A stretch of DNA of 64,000 bases from Pseudopyrenochaeta lycopersici (GCA_003313425.1 NHZP01000072.1:124001-188000); one strand, 5' to 3'. Shown: positions 31,124-41,835, counted from the stretch's first letter. Translations and numbers: made by a program. Notes: generated by a model not told the origin, from the sequence alone.

Positions 31124-34100
31124 TTACCCCCCTCCTCCCTTTCTGCGCGTCTTCGTCCATAGCTTCCATGCCTCAGTCTTACGCACATTCTCAACTGGCT
31201 CCCAGGTTGGGTCCGCATAGTCAACCCACTTCACACGTGCTTCTTTAAAGTGTCTTCGGCCCCGCCTTGTAGCCCTTTCGTCTAATATTCGCTCAACTAG
31301 CCAGGCTTCCTCTCCGTCAATAAGTAAGGGCCCTGGTTGGCTGTCCCCAGTCTTCTGGGATGGGAGGGGATCGTTTGGTGCAGGCCGTAGTACATCAACG
31401 TGGAAAACGGGATGTATCCTACCAGGAACGTCAAGCTTATATGCGTGGGAGCTAACTTGTCGTACAACTCGGTACTTGCCATGCAACCAGTCTAGCTTCT
31501 TCGAGGGTCTTGATGTTTTTACATTCCTCAGGTTAAGGAATACCCAGTCTCCCTCCTTGTACTGCGGTGCTGCTGTTCGGGTTCTGTTAGCTTGGTGTTG
31601 TTGTTTCTCCTGTGCCATAGCTATTGCAGCTTGGGCCCATTCTGTTGCGTCTTGAAGTCTTTTAAGGAAATCTTCTGCTAGTACTTCGCCATCCTTCTTT
31701 GTTCGGTCCTGGATTGTGCGCTCTTCAACAAGCTGTATTGGCTCGTTATGGTATCCGTGCATAAAGAAAAAAGGGCTTAGTCCTGTAGATGATGCCTCTC
31801 GGTTGTTGATCGCTCCCATAATAATAGGCAGGAGTGTTGACCAGTTCTCCTGCGTGTAGGTTGCCCAAATGCGAATCATCTTCTCAATCTCTTGGTTCAT
31901 CCGTTCAGTAGCACCATCAGTTTGTGGGTGATAAGCAGTTGATAGTCGTTGCTCGATATTTAAGAGTCTGCAAAAATATCTCCATAGATCGCTGACAAAT
32001 TGAGGGCCTCTATCGCTCGTGATTGCAGTAGGGATGCCATGAATTGGGTAGTGGCGTTCAAAGAGCCTTTGTGCGACTGCTTCAGCGGAGAGATCGTGCA
32101 TACTCTCTAGTTCTACTCCTTTTGTAAGCCGATCTGTCAGAACCATGCAGCTTGGAGCATTGTCTCGCCCTGATAGCGGCAAGTCCGTGATAAAGTCGAT
32201 GGAGATTTCCCCCCAGATACGTTCAGGTATTGGCATTGGCTTGAGGAGGCCCTTCTTCGTCTCCCTCCATATAGTGTTTCTCCCGCACACTTCGCAGTTT
32301 CGAACAAATTGTCGCACGTCACTCGCAGCACCCGACCAAAAGAACTGCCTTGATAGGATTGCGTAGGTGAGATCTCTCCCAGGGTGTCCAGTAATATGCG
32401 AGTCGTGGATATTTTGAATGATCTGGGTGCGTAGTGGTTCGCAATTTGGAATCCAGATCCTTCCTCGAAATCGTAGCAAGCCTCTCTCGTCCACGGAGCA
32501 TTCCGCCATGCTTACGGATTTCTCTTTCTGCAGATCTACTGGAAGGTTTCTCTCTTTGCGTATTACCAGGGTAGTGAGCTCTCGGTAGAGTTTGTCCTGC
32601 TGTCGACTCTTATGCCATAGTTCTTGCATTTGGTCATCTTCGAACAGTCGTACACTCTTCGCAAAATCGATATTGGTTAGTGATGAGGCGAGAGATAGGA
32701 CTTGAGTGTTCCTGAGGTGCTTATTCTGAAAGAGCCGTTTGAACCGAGATCGGAGGCGTTCGTCGTCATAGTTGGCGGGCAGGTCCTGTTCTCGTCGTGA
32801 CAATGCGTCAGGCTTTCCCATCATCTTCCCGGGCTTCCATTCGAGGGTGAAGTTGAACCTTGAGAGGAATTCTGACCAGCGCACTTGTCTCTCTGATAGT
32901 TGTCTCTCAGTGTAAAAGTATTTCAGGTTCTTGTGATCAGTTAAGATAGTGAAGTGCTTAACCATGTGCAACTCTGGCTCCCAGGCTTCCAAACAACGGA
33001 CGATAGCAAGGAGCTCCTTATCGTGGATTGGGTAATTAGCTTCTGTCGCTGAGTGCTTCTTAGAATAATAAGCAACAGGTTGCCAATTGCTGTTCTTGTC
33101 CTTCTGTAAGAGTAAGCCACCAGTAGCGTGTCCAGACGAATCTGCTTCCAACAAGGTCTCCTTTTCTGGATCAAAATGAGCCAATATTGGTGCTGTGATA
33201 AGGAGCTCTTTGATCTTCTCAAATGCTTCTTGACACGCTTCGTCCCATCGGAAGGGGACGTCCTTTCTTGTTAGATTAGTGAGGGGTTCAGCGATATCGG
33301 AGAACTCTGGTATAAAAACTCGGTAAAAGTTGGCGAATCCAATAAACCCTCGTACGGCCTTCACGGACGATGGCGTGGCCCAATCACGTATGGCGGCAAT
33401 CTTGTCGGGGTCAACTCGTATTCCGACTTCTGCCTCAATAATGTATCCAAGGTATTTGACTCTCTTAGTTTCGAACTCACACTTGTCAATATCAATCTGG
33501 AGTCCGGCGTCCATCAGACGTTGAAGGACTCTTCCAACCTTCTGCCGGTGGTCTTGGAGGGACCCTGAGGAGTAAATCAGGATGTCGTCGATGTATGCAG
33601 ATACAAAGTCGTCCAAGTAATCCTGCAGAACACTATTTATATACCGCTGAAAGGCAGCGGGTGCTCCTGTTAATCCAAAAGGAACTACGCGCCATTCGAA
33701 CAATCCGTATCTCGTCCGGAAGGCTGTTTTCCATTCTTCTCCTTTCGCTAGTCGTATCTTGTGGAATGCTGCAATGACGTCAAGCTTCGTGAACCATCGC
33801 GCCTTCGCTACGTTTCTCAATGTTTCAGTGAACAACGGGAGTGGGTAGCGGTCCTTCTTAGTGATGTTGTTCAGGCCACGATAGTCTACGCAGAATCGGA
33901 CTCCTCCTCCGGGCTTTTTGACCATTAACACTGGCGCGGCAGCCGGCGAGTTGCTGGCTCGAATGAACTCTTTATCTAACAGCTCAGTGAGAGTCTTCCT
34001 TAATACGAGCAGTTCTTCTCGGCCCATGCCGTAGAGAGGTCCCCAAGGAATCGTTTTTTCAGATCCGTTCTGGTCTTTCTCAATCTCAATGTGCAGATCG

Positions 34101-34804
34101 ACACCCTCCCTGTGAGGTGGTAGCTTCTCCGCTAGGTGCTGATCAAAAGCCTTCAACCACTTCTGGTAATGAGGTGGCAGTTTGACCTTAGGGTCCGATC
34201 GTTTGCGTGGCTTCAGAGCTTTCTCGATATCTGCGATCGAGACAGCGTATACTCCTGTATCAAGATTGATACCTTCCTGTCGGTTCTTCCTACGATTTCT
34301 TCTTACTTCAGCCAGAAACGCACTAGCTATAAGTTGTGCGGCCTTGAACTGGGGCGGCCTGCGCAACGTCTTCTTGCGGTTCCAAACGCGGATGCCAGAC
34401 ACGCCGATGTCCAAGCAGCCCCGTCTTGTAGAGATAGTGACATCAGCATCTTCTAGCCATGGGTTTCCGAGGATTAGGTCGTACGTGAGGCCAGGGACTA
34501 CGTAAAAGAAGATGCGCTCCTGCTGGTGTCCATCTATATCGATTGAGGCGTAGGTGATAGTGTTCAGGATTGTCGTTGATTCTGCGTTCTTCCCTGCGGC
34601 TCCTTCTAACCGGCGCGGTGCTATCTTCAACGATGGCAATCTCAGAGATTGAAAGAGTCGTTCACTTATAGCGGAGTAGCAAAGGCAGCCTGAGTCTACG
34701 AGACCGGTAACGAAGTCAGTTCCATTAAGTCTAACGTCCACTAAAAAGGGGTCACCGTCCATCTTTGCTCTTCCTTCCTCTTTCCATTCTCTCTGAGCTG
34801 CCAC
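31124..34804 (-). CDS. Gypsy pol: protease, RT, RNase H, integrase, chromodomain
   Basis: An open frame of 1,226 codons starts directly after the gag stop. Domains in order: aspartic protease (LVDSGCLCYS), reverse transcriptase (RVVPFGLTGAPAAF, then AYIDDILIYS), RNase H (LLEADSSGHATGG), integrase zinc finger (HDSHITGHPGRDLT ... FVRNCEVCGR), integrase core (SIDFITDLPLSG, then SDRGPQFVSDLW), and a C-terminal chromodomain (WLVERILDERATRRGRRHFK ... VKWVDYADPTWEPVENV). The chromodomain marks a chromovirus, whose integrase is guided to modified histones. No stops or frameshifts. The frame has no in-phase ATG at its start and is continuous with gag through one UAG, so it is probably made by readthrough. 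Confidence 0.95.
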   Translation of the reverse strand: MAAQREWKEEGRAKMDGDPFLVDVRLNGTDFVTGLVDSGCLCYSAISERLFQSLRLPSLKIAPRRLEGAAGKNAESTTILNTITYASIDIDGHQQERIFFYVVPGLTYDLILGNPWLEDADVTISTRRGCLDIGVSGIRVWNRKKTLRRPPQFKAAQLIASAFLAEVRRNRRKNRQEGINLDTGVYAVSIADIEKALKPRKRSDPKVKLPPHYQKWLKAFDQHLAEKLPPHREGVDLHIEIEKDQNGSEKTIPWGPLYGMGREELLVLRKTLTELLDKEFIRASNSPAAAPVLMVKKPGGGVRFCVDYRGLNNITKKDRYPLPLFTETLRNVAKARWFTKLDVIAAFHKIRLAKGEEWKTAFRTRYGLFEWRVVPFGLTGAPAAFQRYINSVLQDYLDDFVSAYIDDILIYSSGSLQDHRQKVGRVLQRLMDAGLQIDIDKCEFETKRVKYLGYIIEAEVGIRVDPDKIAAIRDWATPSSVKAVRGFIGFANFYRVFIPEFSDIAEPLTNLTRKDVPFRWDEACQEAFEKIKELLITAPILAHFDPEKETLLEADSSGHATGGLLLQKDKNSNWQPVAYYSKKHSATEANYPIHDKELLAIVRCLEAWEPELHMVKHFTILTDHKNLKYFYTERQLSERQVRWSEFLSRFNFTLEWKPGKMMGKPDALSRREQDLPANYDDERLRSRFKRLFQNKHLRNTQVLSLASSLTNIDFAKSVRLFEDDQMQELWHKSRQQDKLYRELTTLVIRKERNLPVDLQKEKSVSMAECSVDERGLLRFRGRIWIPNCEPLRTQIIQNIHDSHITGHPGRDLTYAILSRQFFWSGAASDVRQFVRNCEVCGRNTIWRETKKGLLKPMPIPERIWGEISIDFITDLPLSGRDNAPSCMVLTDRLTKGVELESMHDLSAEAVAQRLFERHYPIHGIPTAITSDRGPQFVSDLWRYFCRLLNIEQRLSTAYHPQTDGATERMNQEIEKMIRIWATYTQENWSTLLPIIMGAINNREASSTGLSPFFFMHGYHNEPIQLVEERTIQDRTKKDGEVLAEDFLKRLQDATEWAQAAIAMAQEKQQHQANRTRTAAPQYKEGDWVFLNLRNVKTSRPSKKLDWLHGKYRVVRQVSSHAYKLDVPGRIHPVFHVDVLRPAPNDPLPSQKTGDSQPGPLLIDGEEAWLVERILDERATRRGRRHFKEARVKWVDYADPTWEPVENVRKTEAWKLWTKTRRKGGGG

Positions 34805-34810
34805 GTAGTC

Positions 34811-35965
34811 CTATTGCTCTTTGTCAGCTTCGTCTAGCTCGTCTTCAATAGCAGCGCTTGTAACCGCGGCGCTTAACGCGGCTTTGACGCTGGTGTACAT
34901 TGGTCGGATAGCGGCTGCTAGCGGGCATGTTACTATTCGGCACCGGCTGCGGCCGCATCGAAGGCAACGCCCTTCACGGCGTCGAGCGTCAATCTCTTCC
35001 TGGCCAACCCACTTTGCTCGTTTCCCAAGTAGCTCTTGGTCTTCCGGACGCTTTGAAGGGTATCCGTTTACGTTGCCTTTGTCGCGGAGGCGGACAGTGT
35101 TCACTTGGGTTGGAGTAGGTGGTGTTGGTTCCCATTCCATCATGTCTTCGCGGTTGAATTGCATGGCGGCCTTGCTACTAGTAGTTGTTGGCAACGTAGG
35201 TACTTGGGCGTCTCTGATAACGCTTCTCTTCTTCGTCCACTGGCCATATAGCTCCATGTCGTTACTTAGGTTTGCGCACTTTTGGACAAATCCCATATAT
35301 GTATGGTTGTCGCCTCCTGATGTACCTACTAGCTTGTCTCTCATCTTGTTGTTGAGCGCGTTGCGCAGATAGGATGTCTTAGCGACGTCGTCCCATCCCT
35401 CTGCGTCAGCGTTGGCTATCTCCCTTTCGAACCGGGGGTAGAAGGATATGAAGGTCTCGTCTTCTTTCTGGCGAATGGAATGTAGATTCTGGATTGCTTT
35501 TTCTTTCCGGTTGCGCTCACCGTAGAGGAGGTCAAGACGGTGAAGAAGTTCGCGAGGATTTGGAGACTCTTGTTTGTTTGCCATCTCGTAGTATGTAGTA
35601 ACGTTGATTTTTGCTGTTCCTTCAAGGCGTGCATAGATATAGCGTAGTTGAGCCTTCGAGCTCCCTATAGCTCGCGCATCTTCTTCAATCTTAGCTTCCA
35701 TCTCTAGCTTCCATCCTCGCCATTGTGATTTGTTGCCGCTGAACATTGGAGGGTGGGGAAGGCGTGACTTCACAGTTACCGGGGTAGGTTCGGGCGACGG
35801 CGTTGGGGCGGCAGTGGCGCGTGGTGTAAGTTCAGGCGTATTAGATGGCTGCTGTAACTGCGTTTCCAATCGGATGCTTATATCGTCGAGTTTGGCGAAC
35901 AACTGCTGGACTAGTTGGTCCATGTTATTAAGCCGCATATTGACTTCTTCGGTAGGGTCCTGCAT
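34811..35965 (-). CDS. Gypsy gag
   Basis: A 384-aa frame starts at ATG 35965 just inside the 5' LTR. It has a predicted coiled N-terminus (MRLNNMDQLVQQLFAKLDDI), a Pro/Thr-rich linker, the capsid-like region (SQWRGWKLEMEAKI ... FISFYPRFEREIANA) and a C-terminal knuckle CLRCGRSRCRIVTC, where the usual His is Cys (CX2CX4CX4C). It ends ...DKEQ at TAG 34813-34811, and pol follows in the same frame. Confidence 0.9.
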   Translation of the reverse strand: MQDPTEEVNMRLNNMDQLVQQLFAKLDDISIRLETQLQQPSNTPELTPRATAAPTPSPEPTPVTVKSRLPHPPMFSGNKSQWRGWKLEMEAKIEEDARAIGSSKAQLRYIYARLEGTAKINVTTYYEMANKQESPNPRELLHRLDLLYGERNRKEKAIQNLHSIRQKEDETFISFYPRFEREIANADAEGWDDVAKTSYLRNALNNKMRDKLVGTSGGDNHTYMGFVQKCANLSNDMELYGQWTKKRSVIRDAQVPTLPTTTSSKAAMQFNREDMMEWEPTPPTPTQVNTVRLRDKGNVNGYPSKRPEDQELLGKRAKWVGQEEIDARRREGRCLRCGRSRCRIVTCPLAAAIRPMYTSVKAALSAAVTSAAIEDELDEADKEQ

Positions 35966-36009
35966 AATGCTTTTTCAGTGTCCTCGTCAGCTGCGAGATC
36001 TTGGTTGTA

Positions 36010-36182
36010 TGTGAGCGGTCTCTAGTAACTGGATTCCAGCTATCTAGTCCAGATGCTATCTACAACCAAGATAGGAAGAAAAGAGGAGAATTGGGTGCCA
36101 CGCGAGGTACAAAGTTTTCCGTGCACGAGCCGTATATCCGTGCACGACGGCGCAGCCTCGAGCACTGGCCTAGCCCGTTACA
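36010..36182 (-). repeat. Gypsy 5' LTR (in element orientation)
   Basis: 173 bp. It contains, at 36061-36072, the 12-base complement of the sequence next to the LTR, as in self-priming Tf1-like elements. Confidence 0.93.
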
Positions 36183-36187
36183 ACAAC

Positions 36188-39100
36188 CAACGCATTGGGA
36201 CAGCTGGCTGACTGAGTACGATCACGCAGCAACTATAGCAGAGACTGAAGAAATTGGAGAAGTTCAAAAACTCAATCATGTAATACAAGACTTCCTAAAC
36301 GCAGTCAGCAAGGTCAGCCCTAACTGGGTGCCATCATTCCAAGACCAAGGAAGACGCGAGCAAGGAATGAATCGAAAAGAAATAATGAAACGCTTCCGAG
36401 ATCACATGGGCTTATACTACCCAAAAGGGAGACAGCAGAAGGGCGCTTTTGCTGCAAGTGAAGCTTCATATCTCGCTGGCAGTGGTGCATCCACCCAGGA
36501 CACGGACAGGGACCCCTCTCTCGTGCCCGATAGCGCATCATCTGACCAACCTAAACAGGGGTCAAGGAGGAAGTCCTCGTCAAAAAAACGCCCAGCTGGT
36601 CAATTGACCATATCCAAGCAGTCTCAGAATCGGGATAAAGCGGCAGCTGGAGGCACAAAATGCCCTGCTTGTGGACTACGCCATCTTCTTGCCAACTGCC
36701 TCTATATTGATGATGACAATGCCCCAGACTGGTTCAAGCCGAGGGAATCAATATCAGAGCTGGTTAAGCTACGCCTACAATACGACCCTGATGTACAGGA
36801 ACAAGTAAGGGCATTAAAAAGACAACGAACAAAAACACCAAGCTTCAAGAACTCTCACACTCCTACACCTGAGATATCTACTGACTGACTTGAAGGTCGG
36901 AAAATTACAGCAATCAATGCTGCGTTCAGTGCTGCATCTTTCCAAGCCGAGCATTTAGACTACCCACTAAGACACTCCTTCATCCTCGACTCGGGCTCGA
37001 CGATCCACGTCACGAACGACCGAACTCGACTTCGAAGCCTGCGTCCTCCCGTTACGGCAGATTACATACTAGCTGGGAACACACGAATTTGGATACAAGG
37101 ATATGGAACAGTGTGGCTCAACCTAAGAGGGCCATATGGACCAACAAGGCTCGTGCTGAACGATGTGGCATGGTGTCCAGAGATCCTATGCAATCTAGTC
37201 TCATTCAGATTGCTTAGACAACAGGGCGTGTGGTGGGACAATAAGAATGAGCCTACGACTCTCAAGAAGCGAGACGACTCAACAATCGCATGCCTAAAAG
37301 AAGCACATGGACAATGGATACTCGAGCAAGAAGACGAGATGCAGGCAGCATTTCACATAAGAACAATCAATTCTCGATCAAAGCGAGCACCACAGAAAGC
37401 TGACGCGATGCGCTGGCATAAACACATGGGACATCCAGGGCCTGCAGCTATCGAACACCTAGTCCAGCAATCTGAGGGGGTGCGCATTAAGGGAGTTACA
37501 ACAGTCAAGTGCGACGCGTGCGGAAGAGCCAAAACTAAGCGGCAAATACGACGCACACCTCGATCAAACCACGAAGGCCCAGGAGAAAGACTAGCTATTG
37601 ACTTCCATTCTTATGAGGAGGGAAGCTCAACGAAGGAGAAGAGTCAAATGCTCGTCACTGATCGATACTCCGGTTTCCTATGGGACTTTTACTTCAAGGA
37701 CAATCGACTTGGGAAGTCAATCATCAGGTTACTAGATATTATTGTCCAGTTCCTGAAGAAGCAGTACAACATTACTGTTAAAGTGATCGAATGTGATGGT
37801 GAGATTGCAACTACGAAGCCGGAGGTAGTACGATGGTGTACCGCGCAAGCAATACGACTCGAGCCTTCAGCTCCAGATACCCAAGCACAAAACGGTGGTG
37901 CTGAACGCTCAGGGGGTGTAGTCAAAGATAAATCTCGCGCGATGAGGCTAGACGCAAACTTGCCGTGGGAGCTGTGGCCAGAGATTACACGAGCAGCGGT
38001 GTATCTATACAATCGAACGCCGAACTACTCGAATCATTGGAAGTCACCGTACAAAGTCTTCTTCACATTTGCAGCTCTCCGAAACGGTATCGTCACGACA
38101 CCTCAAAAACCGAACCTGGCACACCTAAAAGCATATGGCTGCAAGGCCTTTGCCTTGACTGATGACACTCTTCGAGGCAAATCACGACTCCAACGTCTTG
38201 ATCCGCGAGCTTGGATTGGATACCTAGTTGGATATCGATCGTCCAGTATCTACAGGATCTGGATTCCAACGATGGGCAAGGTGATCAGCACTCGAGACGT
38301 AGTGTTCGACGAAGACACGATATTCAACGGGAAGACAGAAGACATTATGGACAATCTCATGCACAGCACCTTGAACGAGATAGCTGCATGGGTGAGATCC
38401 GCTGAGCTTCCAGAACCTACCCACGATCAACCAGAGACTGAAACGTTCTTTGAAGATGATACAACACAGGATACTGAGCCAACCCAAGGATATGATAGCC
38501 CAGGATACCGCCAAGGGAGGAAGACGGGGTACAGCTATCCTACGCCACCAGCGACTCCACCGCCGGTAGCTCTGCTTGCGCATCTGCTAGCAGGCGCTTA
38601 TCAGGAAGACACTCAGGACTCAGATGCCTCATCAAAGACCGTCCCATGGAAGGCCGCATTCATGGCTGGGACACAGGCTGGGGACATTGGAACGTACGAA
38701 GGCAAGCCAGTGGATAAAGCTCAAATGAACCGAATGCTGGCACAAGGTCTGAGGCCTCATCTCAACCAACTTCCACCGCCGCCGTCAACCCAGAGGCAGA
38801 TAGAAGAACATCCACTCAGAGACTACTGGAAGGAAGCCCAGAGAGAGCATCTTAAGAGTCATGAGCAGATGAAATCATGGTCTGAAGTGCCCGTAAAGGA
38901 AGTAAAAGCAAAGGGTCATCAGATCTTAGACTGCATGTGGGTGTATACCTACAAGCTCGACAAGGACTATCGCTTCAAGAGCTGTAAGGCGCGATTAGTC
39001 GTCCGAGGAGACCAACAGAGAAATATTACTTCTCAGGAAACCTATGCAGCTACTCTCGCGAGCCGGTCGTTTCGAATGCTGATGGCGATCGCTGCTCATT

Positions 39101-40395
39101 TTGATCTTGAGCTCAAACAGTACGACGTCACGAATGCTTTCGTTCATGCAGCAATGGACCGAGAGATCTACATGAGAATGCCACATGGCTATCGGAAGCC
39201 TGGGACAGTTCTGCAAGTCAACAAGGCCTTATATGGGCTCCGAATATCACCAGTCCTCTGGCAGAAGGAATTCACATCAACTCTCAAGAAACTGGGCTTT
39301 CAGAGCGTCCCTCACGAGCCATGTTGCCTAATTAAAGACGGAATTATCATATTCTTCTATGTCGACGATATCATTCTTGCATACAGCAAGCAGAAGGAGA
39401 CTGAAGCCCAGCAAGCAATCCAACATCTTAGAGACAAGTACTCAATAACTGGCGGAGATGATCTTCAATGGTTTCTTGGAGTTGAAGTCATCAGGAGCCG
39501 AGAGCAGCACAAGATCCAGCTATCACAAGCAGCATACGCGGACAAGATCAGCCGTTTAGTCGACAGAAAGGATATCCGACACGACACTCCAATGGCGGCC
39601 ATTGAACCCAAGCCTCGGGAAGGCCTGGCTACTCTTTCAGAAATCAACAAGTACCAGCGCAAGATTGGATCTCTAATGTTTGCAGCTGTGACTACTCGTC
39701 CAGACATTGCATTCGCGACGTCACGACTAGCACGCTTTCTGATGAATCCGGGACAGGAGCATCATGATGCAGCCGATCGAGTTCTCCTCTACCTGCAGAG
39801 CACCAGAAATCGAGCGCTCGAGCTCGGCGGAGATAGTCGACTTGAAATCGCGAGCGACGCCTCTTTTGCCGATAACACACTAGACAGAAAGAGCTCACAG
39901 GGATATACAATCAAGTTGTTTGGTGGCTTGATAGCTTGGAAAGCAAGCAAGCAAGATACAGTCACAACCTCGACGACAGAAGCTGAGCTTCTTGCGCTAT
40001 CACAAGTTGCAAAAGAAGCTATATTCATATCACGACTACTCAAGGAACTGCAAATCAAACTGCCTGAGGACACAATCACGATACAATGCGATAACACTCA
40101 AACCATCCGGCTAATCAATGAAGAGGTCTCACGGTTGCAAACCAAGCTTCGGCATATAGACATTCACAATCATTGGCTGAGACAGGAAGTGTTAAGAAGA
40201 AGTATTCGGGTCATCTATGTCCAATCGGCTGACATGCTAGCTGATGGGTTTACAAAGGCGCTGCCAGCCAACAAATGGGCACAATTTCTAAGCCAAATGG
40301 GCCTTGTAGAGCGTACAGGAAGCATAGATCTAACAGCAGCACCCCTTGAAGAGATCCAAAGCCAAATTGAGAAGCTAGAGATCGAACAGGCGTAG
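36188..40395 (+). CDS. Copia gag C-terminus and pol (one in-frame UGA)
   Basis: Continues the frame of 30422-30950. gag ends with a knuckle CPACGLRHLLANC and reaches TGA 36886-36888 (codon 410 of the joined frame). The same frame then goes on to 40395 without another stop. Domains: protease (FILDSGSTIHV), pre-integrase finger (RWHKHMGHPGPAAIEHL ... CDACGRAK), integrase core (IDFHSYEE, CDGEI, PDTQAQNGGAERSGG), reverse transcriptase (WVYTYKLDKDYRFKSCKARL, YDVTNAFVHAAM, FFYVDDIILAY) and RNase H (ASDASFADNTLDRKSSQGYT, TTEAELLAL). The joined polyprotein would be 1,578 aa with the UGA counted as read through. The Gypsy insertion now separates it from its start codon. Confidence 0.92.
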
Positions 40396-40498
40396 CTAGA
40401 CGGTGATCGATGCTTCTTGTACACGACCTCTAGATTCACTAGAAGACAACGGAAGTATTTCTTGTCCAGCTTGAAATGGTTTCCAAGCTGAGGGGGTG

Positions 40499-40897
40499 TG
40501 TCAGATACAAGCGAGGGTACGCGATACTGTATTGTAGTACAAAGCTCGGGTGTAACCACTTGGCACACTGTCAGATAGAATGCTCAAATGCGATGAGGTA
40601 TGTTGATGGGTTTTATTTCATTGTATTGATGCTGTCCCCGTTCTTTTCCATTTTTTTTTGTCCTTTTTATGTAGTGTGTGTGCCAAGTGGTTACACCCGA
40701 GCTATGTGCTACAATGCAGTATCGCGTACGCTCGCTGCTGTGCTATAGATCTAACAGCATACTCTTTCCGGGCACCCATCTTGTATCTGACACACACACT
40801 CTCCATAAAAGGAGAAAATAGAGAACACAGAATAGATCAACCACGTTCATCATCAAAATTCATCAAAGATAAAGCTAAATAGTCCTTGAATCTGACA
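40499..40897 (+). repeat. Copia 3' LTR, split by a solo LTR
   Basis: 40499-40568 and 40798-40897 join to the same 170 bp as the 5' LTR once the insertion and one CACAC copy are removed. Confidence 0.92.
40569..40792 (-). repeat. solo LTR nested in the Copia 3' LTR
   Basis: 224 bp starting TGTCAGATAG and ending TATCTGACA, with a perfect CACAC duplication (40564-40568 and 40793-40797). Read on the minus strand it is related to the LTRs at 18303 and 24314 and shares the GGTGTAACCACTTGGCACAC core with its host LTR, so one LTR family has landed in another. Confidence 0.9.
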
Positions 40898-40908
40898 AGT
40901 ATACTTAT

Positions 40909-41083
40909 TGTCAGATAAGAGGCATAAAAACTGAAGTATACGAATACTGCATCGTGGACGGTATCACCTATGTATCATCGATGTATCAGGTCTGTGTTTA
41001 AAAAGGAGAGAAAACAGAACCAACGAAAATACAATCAATTCTGATCCACGATCATGACCAAAAAGATTCATTAAATTCTGACA
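40909..41083 (+). repeat. solo LTR
   Basis: 175 bp starting TGTCAGATAAGAGG and ending AAATTCTGACA, flanked by a perfect CTTAT duplication (40904-40908 and 41084-41088). Its 3' tail (GACCAAAAAGATTCATTAAA) matches the LTR ending at 18753. Confidence 0.9.
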
Positions 41084-41088
41084 CTTAT

Positions 41089-41835
41089 AGATTATCTAAA
41101 GTTAATTATAATATACTATAGAAGCTATATTATATAAGTCTATACATATAATTATCTTATAGGATTCTTATAAGGCCTCCTCTAAGTTTTCTAAGTTTAT
41201 CTCTATCCTATAGGACTAAGTCTATCTTAGCGTAGGTTTTCTAGGACTACGTAACTCTAGCGTTATTAGTTAGTCTAGAGGCTAAGTTTCTGTTCTCTTC
41301 TCTTCTTTACGCAACGTCTTGTATTACACCTGAGATTGTACGTAGTATAATAATCAAGCTACTTAGTTAAGCGTTGAACACCCTACTCGTAGCCTCTCGT
41401 GACATCTAACCTGTAGTTAAGTTTATTATGCTGGGGAGTGTCTGTAGCGTCCCGCTACGCAGTGTGTCTCGTTACGCAGGGACGGAGGTTATATACTATA
41501 GATTATAGTAGACTATACTGTTGTGATAATATACTGTGATAAAGAGTATGTTTTCGTGGGGTCTTGGCAAAACTGCGCGGAATGCCGTGGAGTAGGTTAT
41601 GGGGAGCCTTACCTTTTAAGTTATATTCCGGCTTGGCATTTGAAGCTTCTGCCTAATGCCACCTTCATGAAAAACTGGGCAGCTGCACTGCGCCACGTCA
41701 CCCGGACAGCTGCGCTGCCCCACTTCACTTGGGCAAGCAGAAAATGAGGTGAAACCGCATACATTTTGTGTTTTACTTGTAGATACTTCACTCAAATTGT
41801 GAATCAGCAGGTAAAAGAATTTCGTTAAGCTCTAG
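41089..41835. other. AT-rich decayed stretch then promoter side of the HET gene
   Basis: 41089-41520 is AT-rich with many short TA-rich words and no coding content, resembling RIP-degraded repeat. 41520-41835 is of normal composition and holds nothing I can identify. Confidence 0.45.

Larger units (their letters stand above)
30951..36182 (-). mobile_element. Ty3/Gypsy chromovirus, complete, nested in Copia gag
   Basis: Two LTRs of 173 bp (30951-31123 and 36010-36182) look identical by eye. Read on the plus strand they begin TGTGAGC and end GTTACA. A perfect 5-bp duplication ACAAC flanks the element (30946-30950 and 36183-36187). In the element's own direction a purine tract (GGGAGGAGGGGGG) abuts the 3' LTR. 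Next to the 5' LTR, TACAACCAAGAT (36009-35998) is complementary to ATCTTGGTTGTA inside the LTR (plus-strand 36061-36072). gag and pol lie on the minus strand in one frame with a single UAG between them. Confidence 0.95.
30215..40897 (+). mobile_element. Ty1/Copia LTR retrotransposon with nested insertions
   Basis: The LTRs (30215-30384; 40499-40897 minus a nested 229-bp insertion) are both 170 bp, start TGTCAG, end CTGACA and look identical by eye, so the insertion is young. A purine tract (GAGGGGG) precedes the 3' LTR. A Gypsy element splits gag, and a solo LTR splits the 3' LTR. Flanks share only AGT, so no convincing 5-bp target duplication is seen for the Copia itself. Confidence 0.92.

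Noticed and set aside
34821..35372. 183-codon plus-strand frame within Gypsy gag
   Set aside because: Antisense shadow of gag.
36886..36888. UGA as proof of a dead Copia element
   Set aside because: It is the only stop in 1,578 codons and lies at the gag/pol border, so readthrough is at least as likely; the disabling event is the Gypsy insertion.
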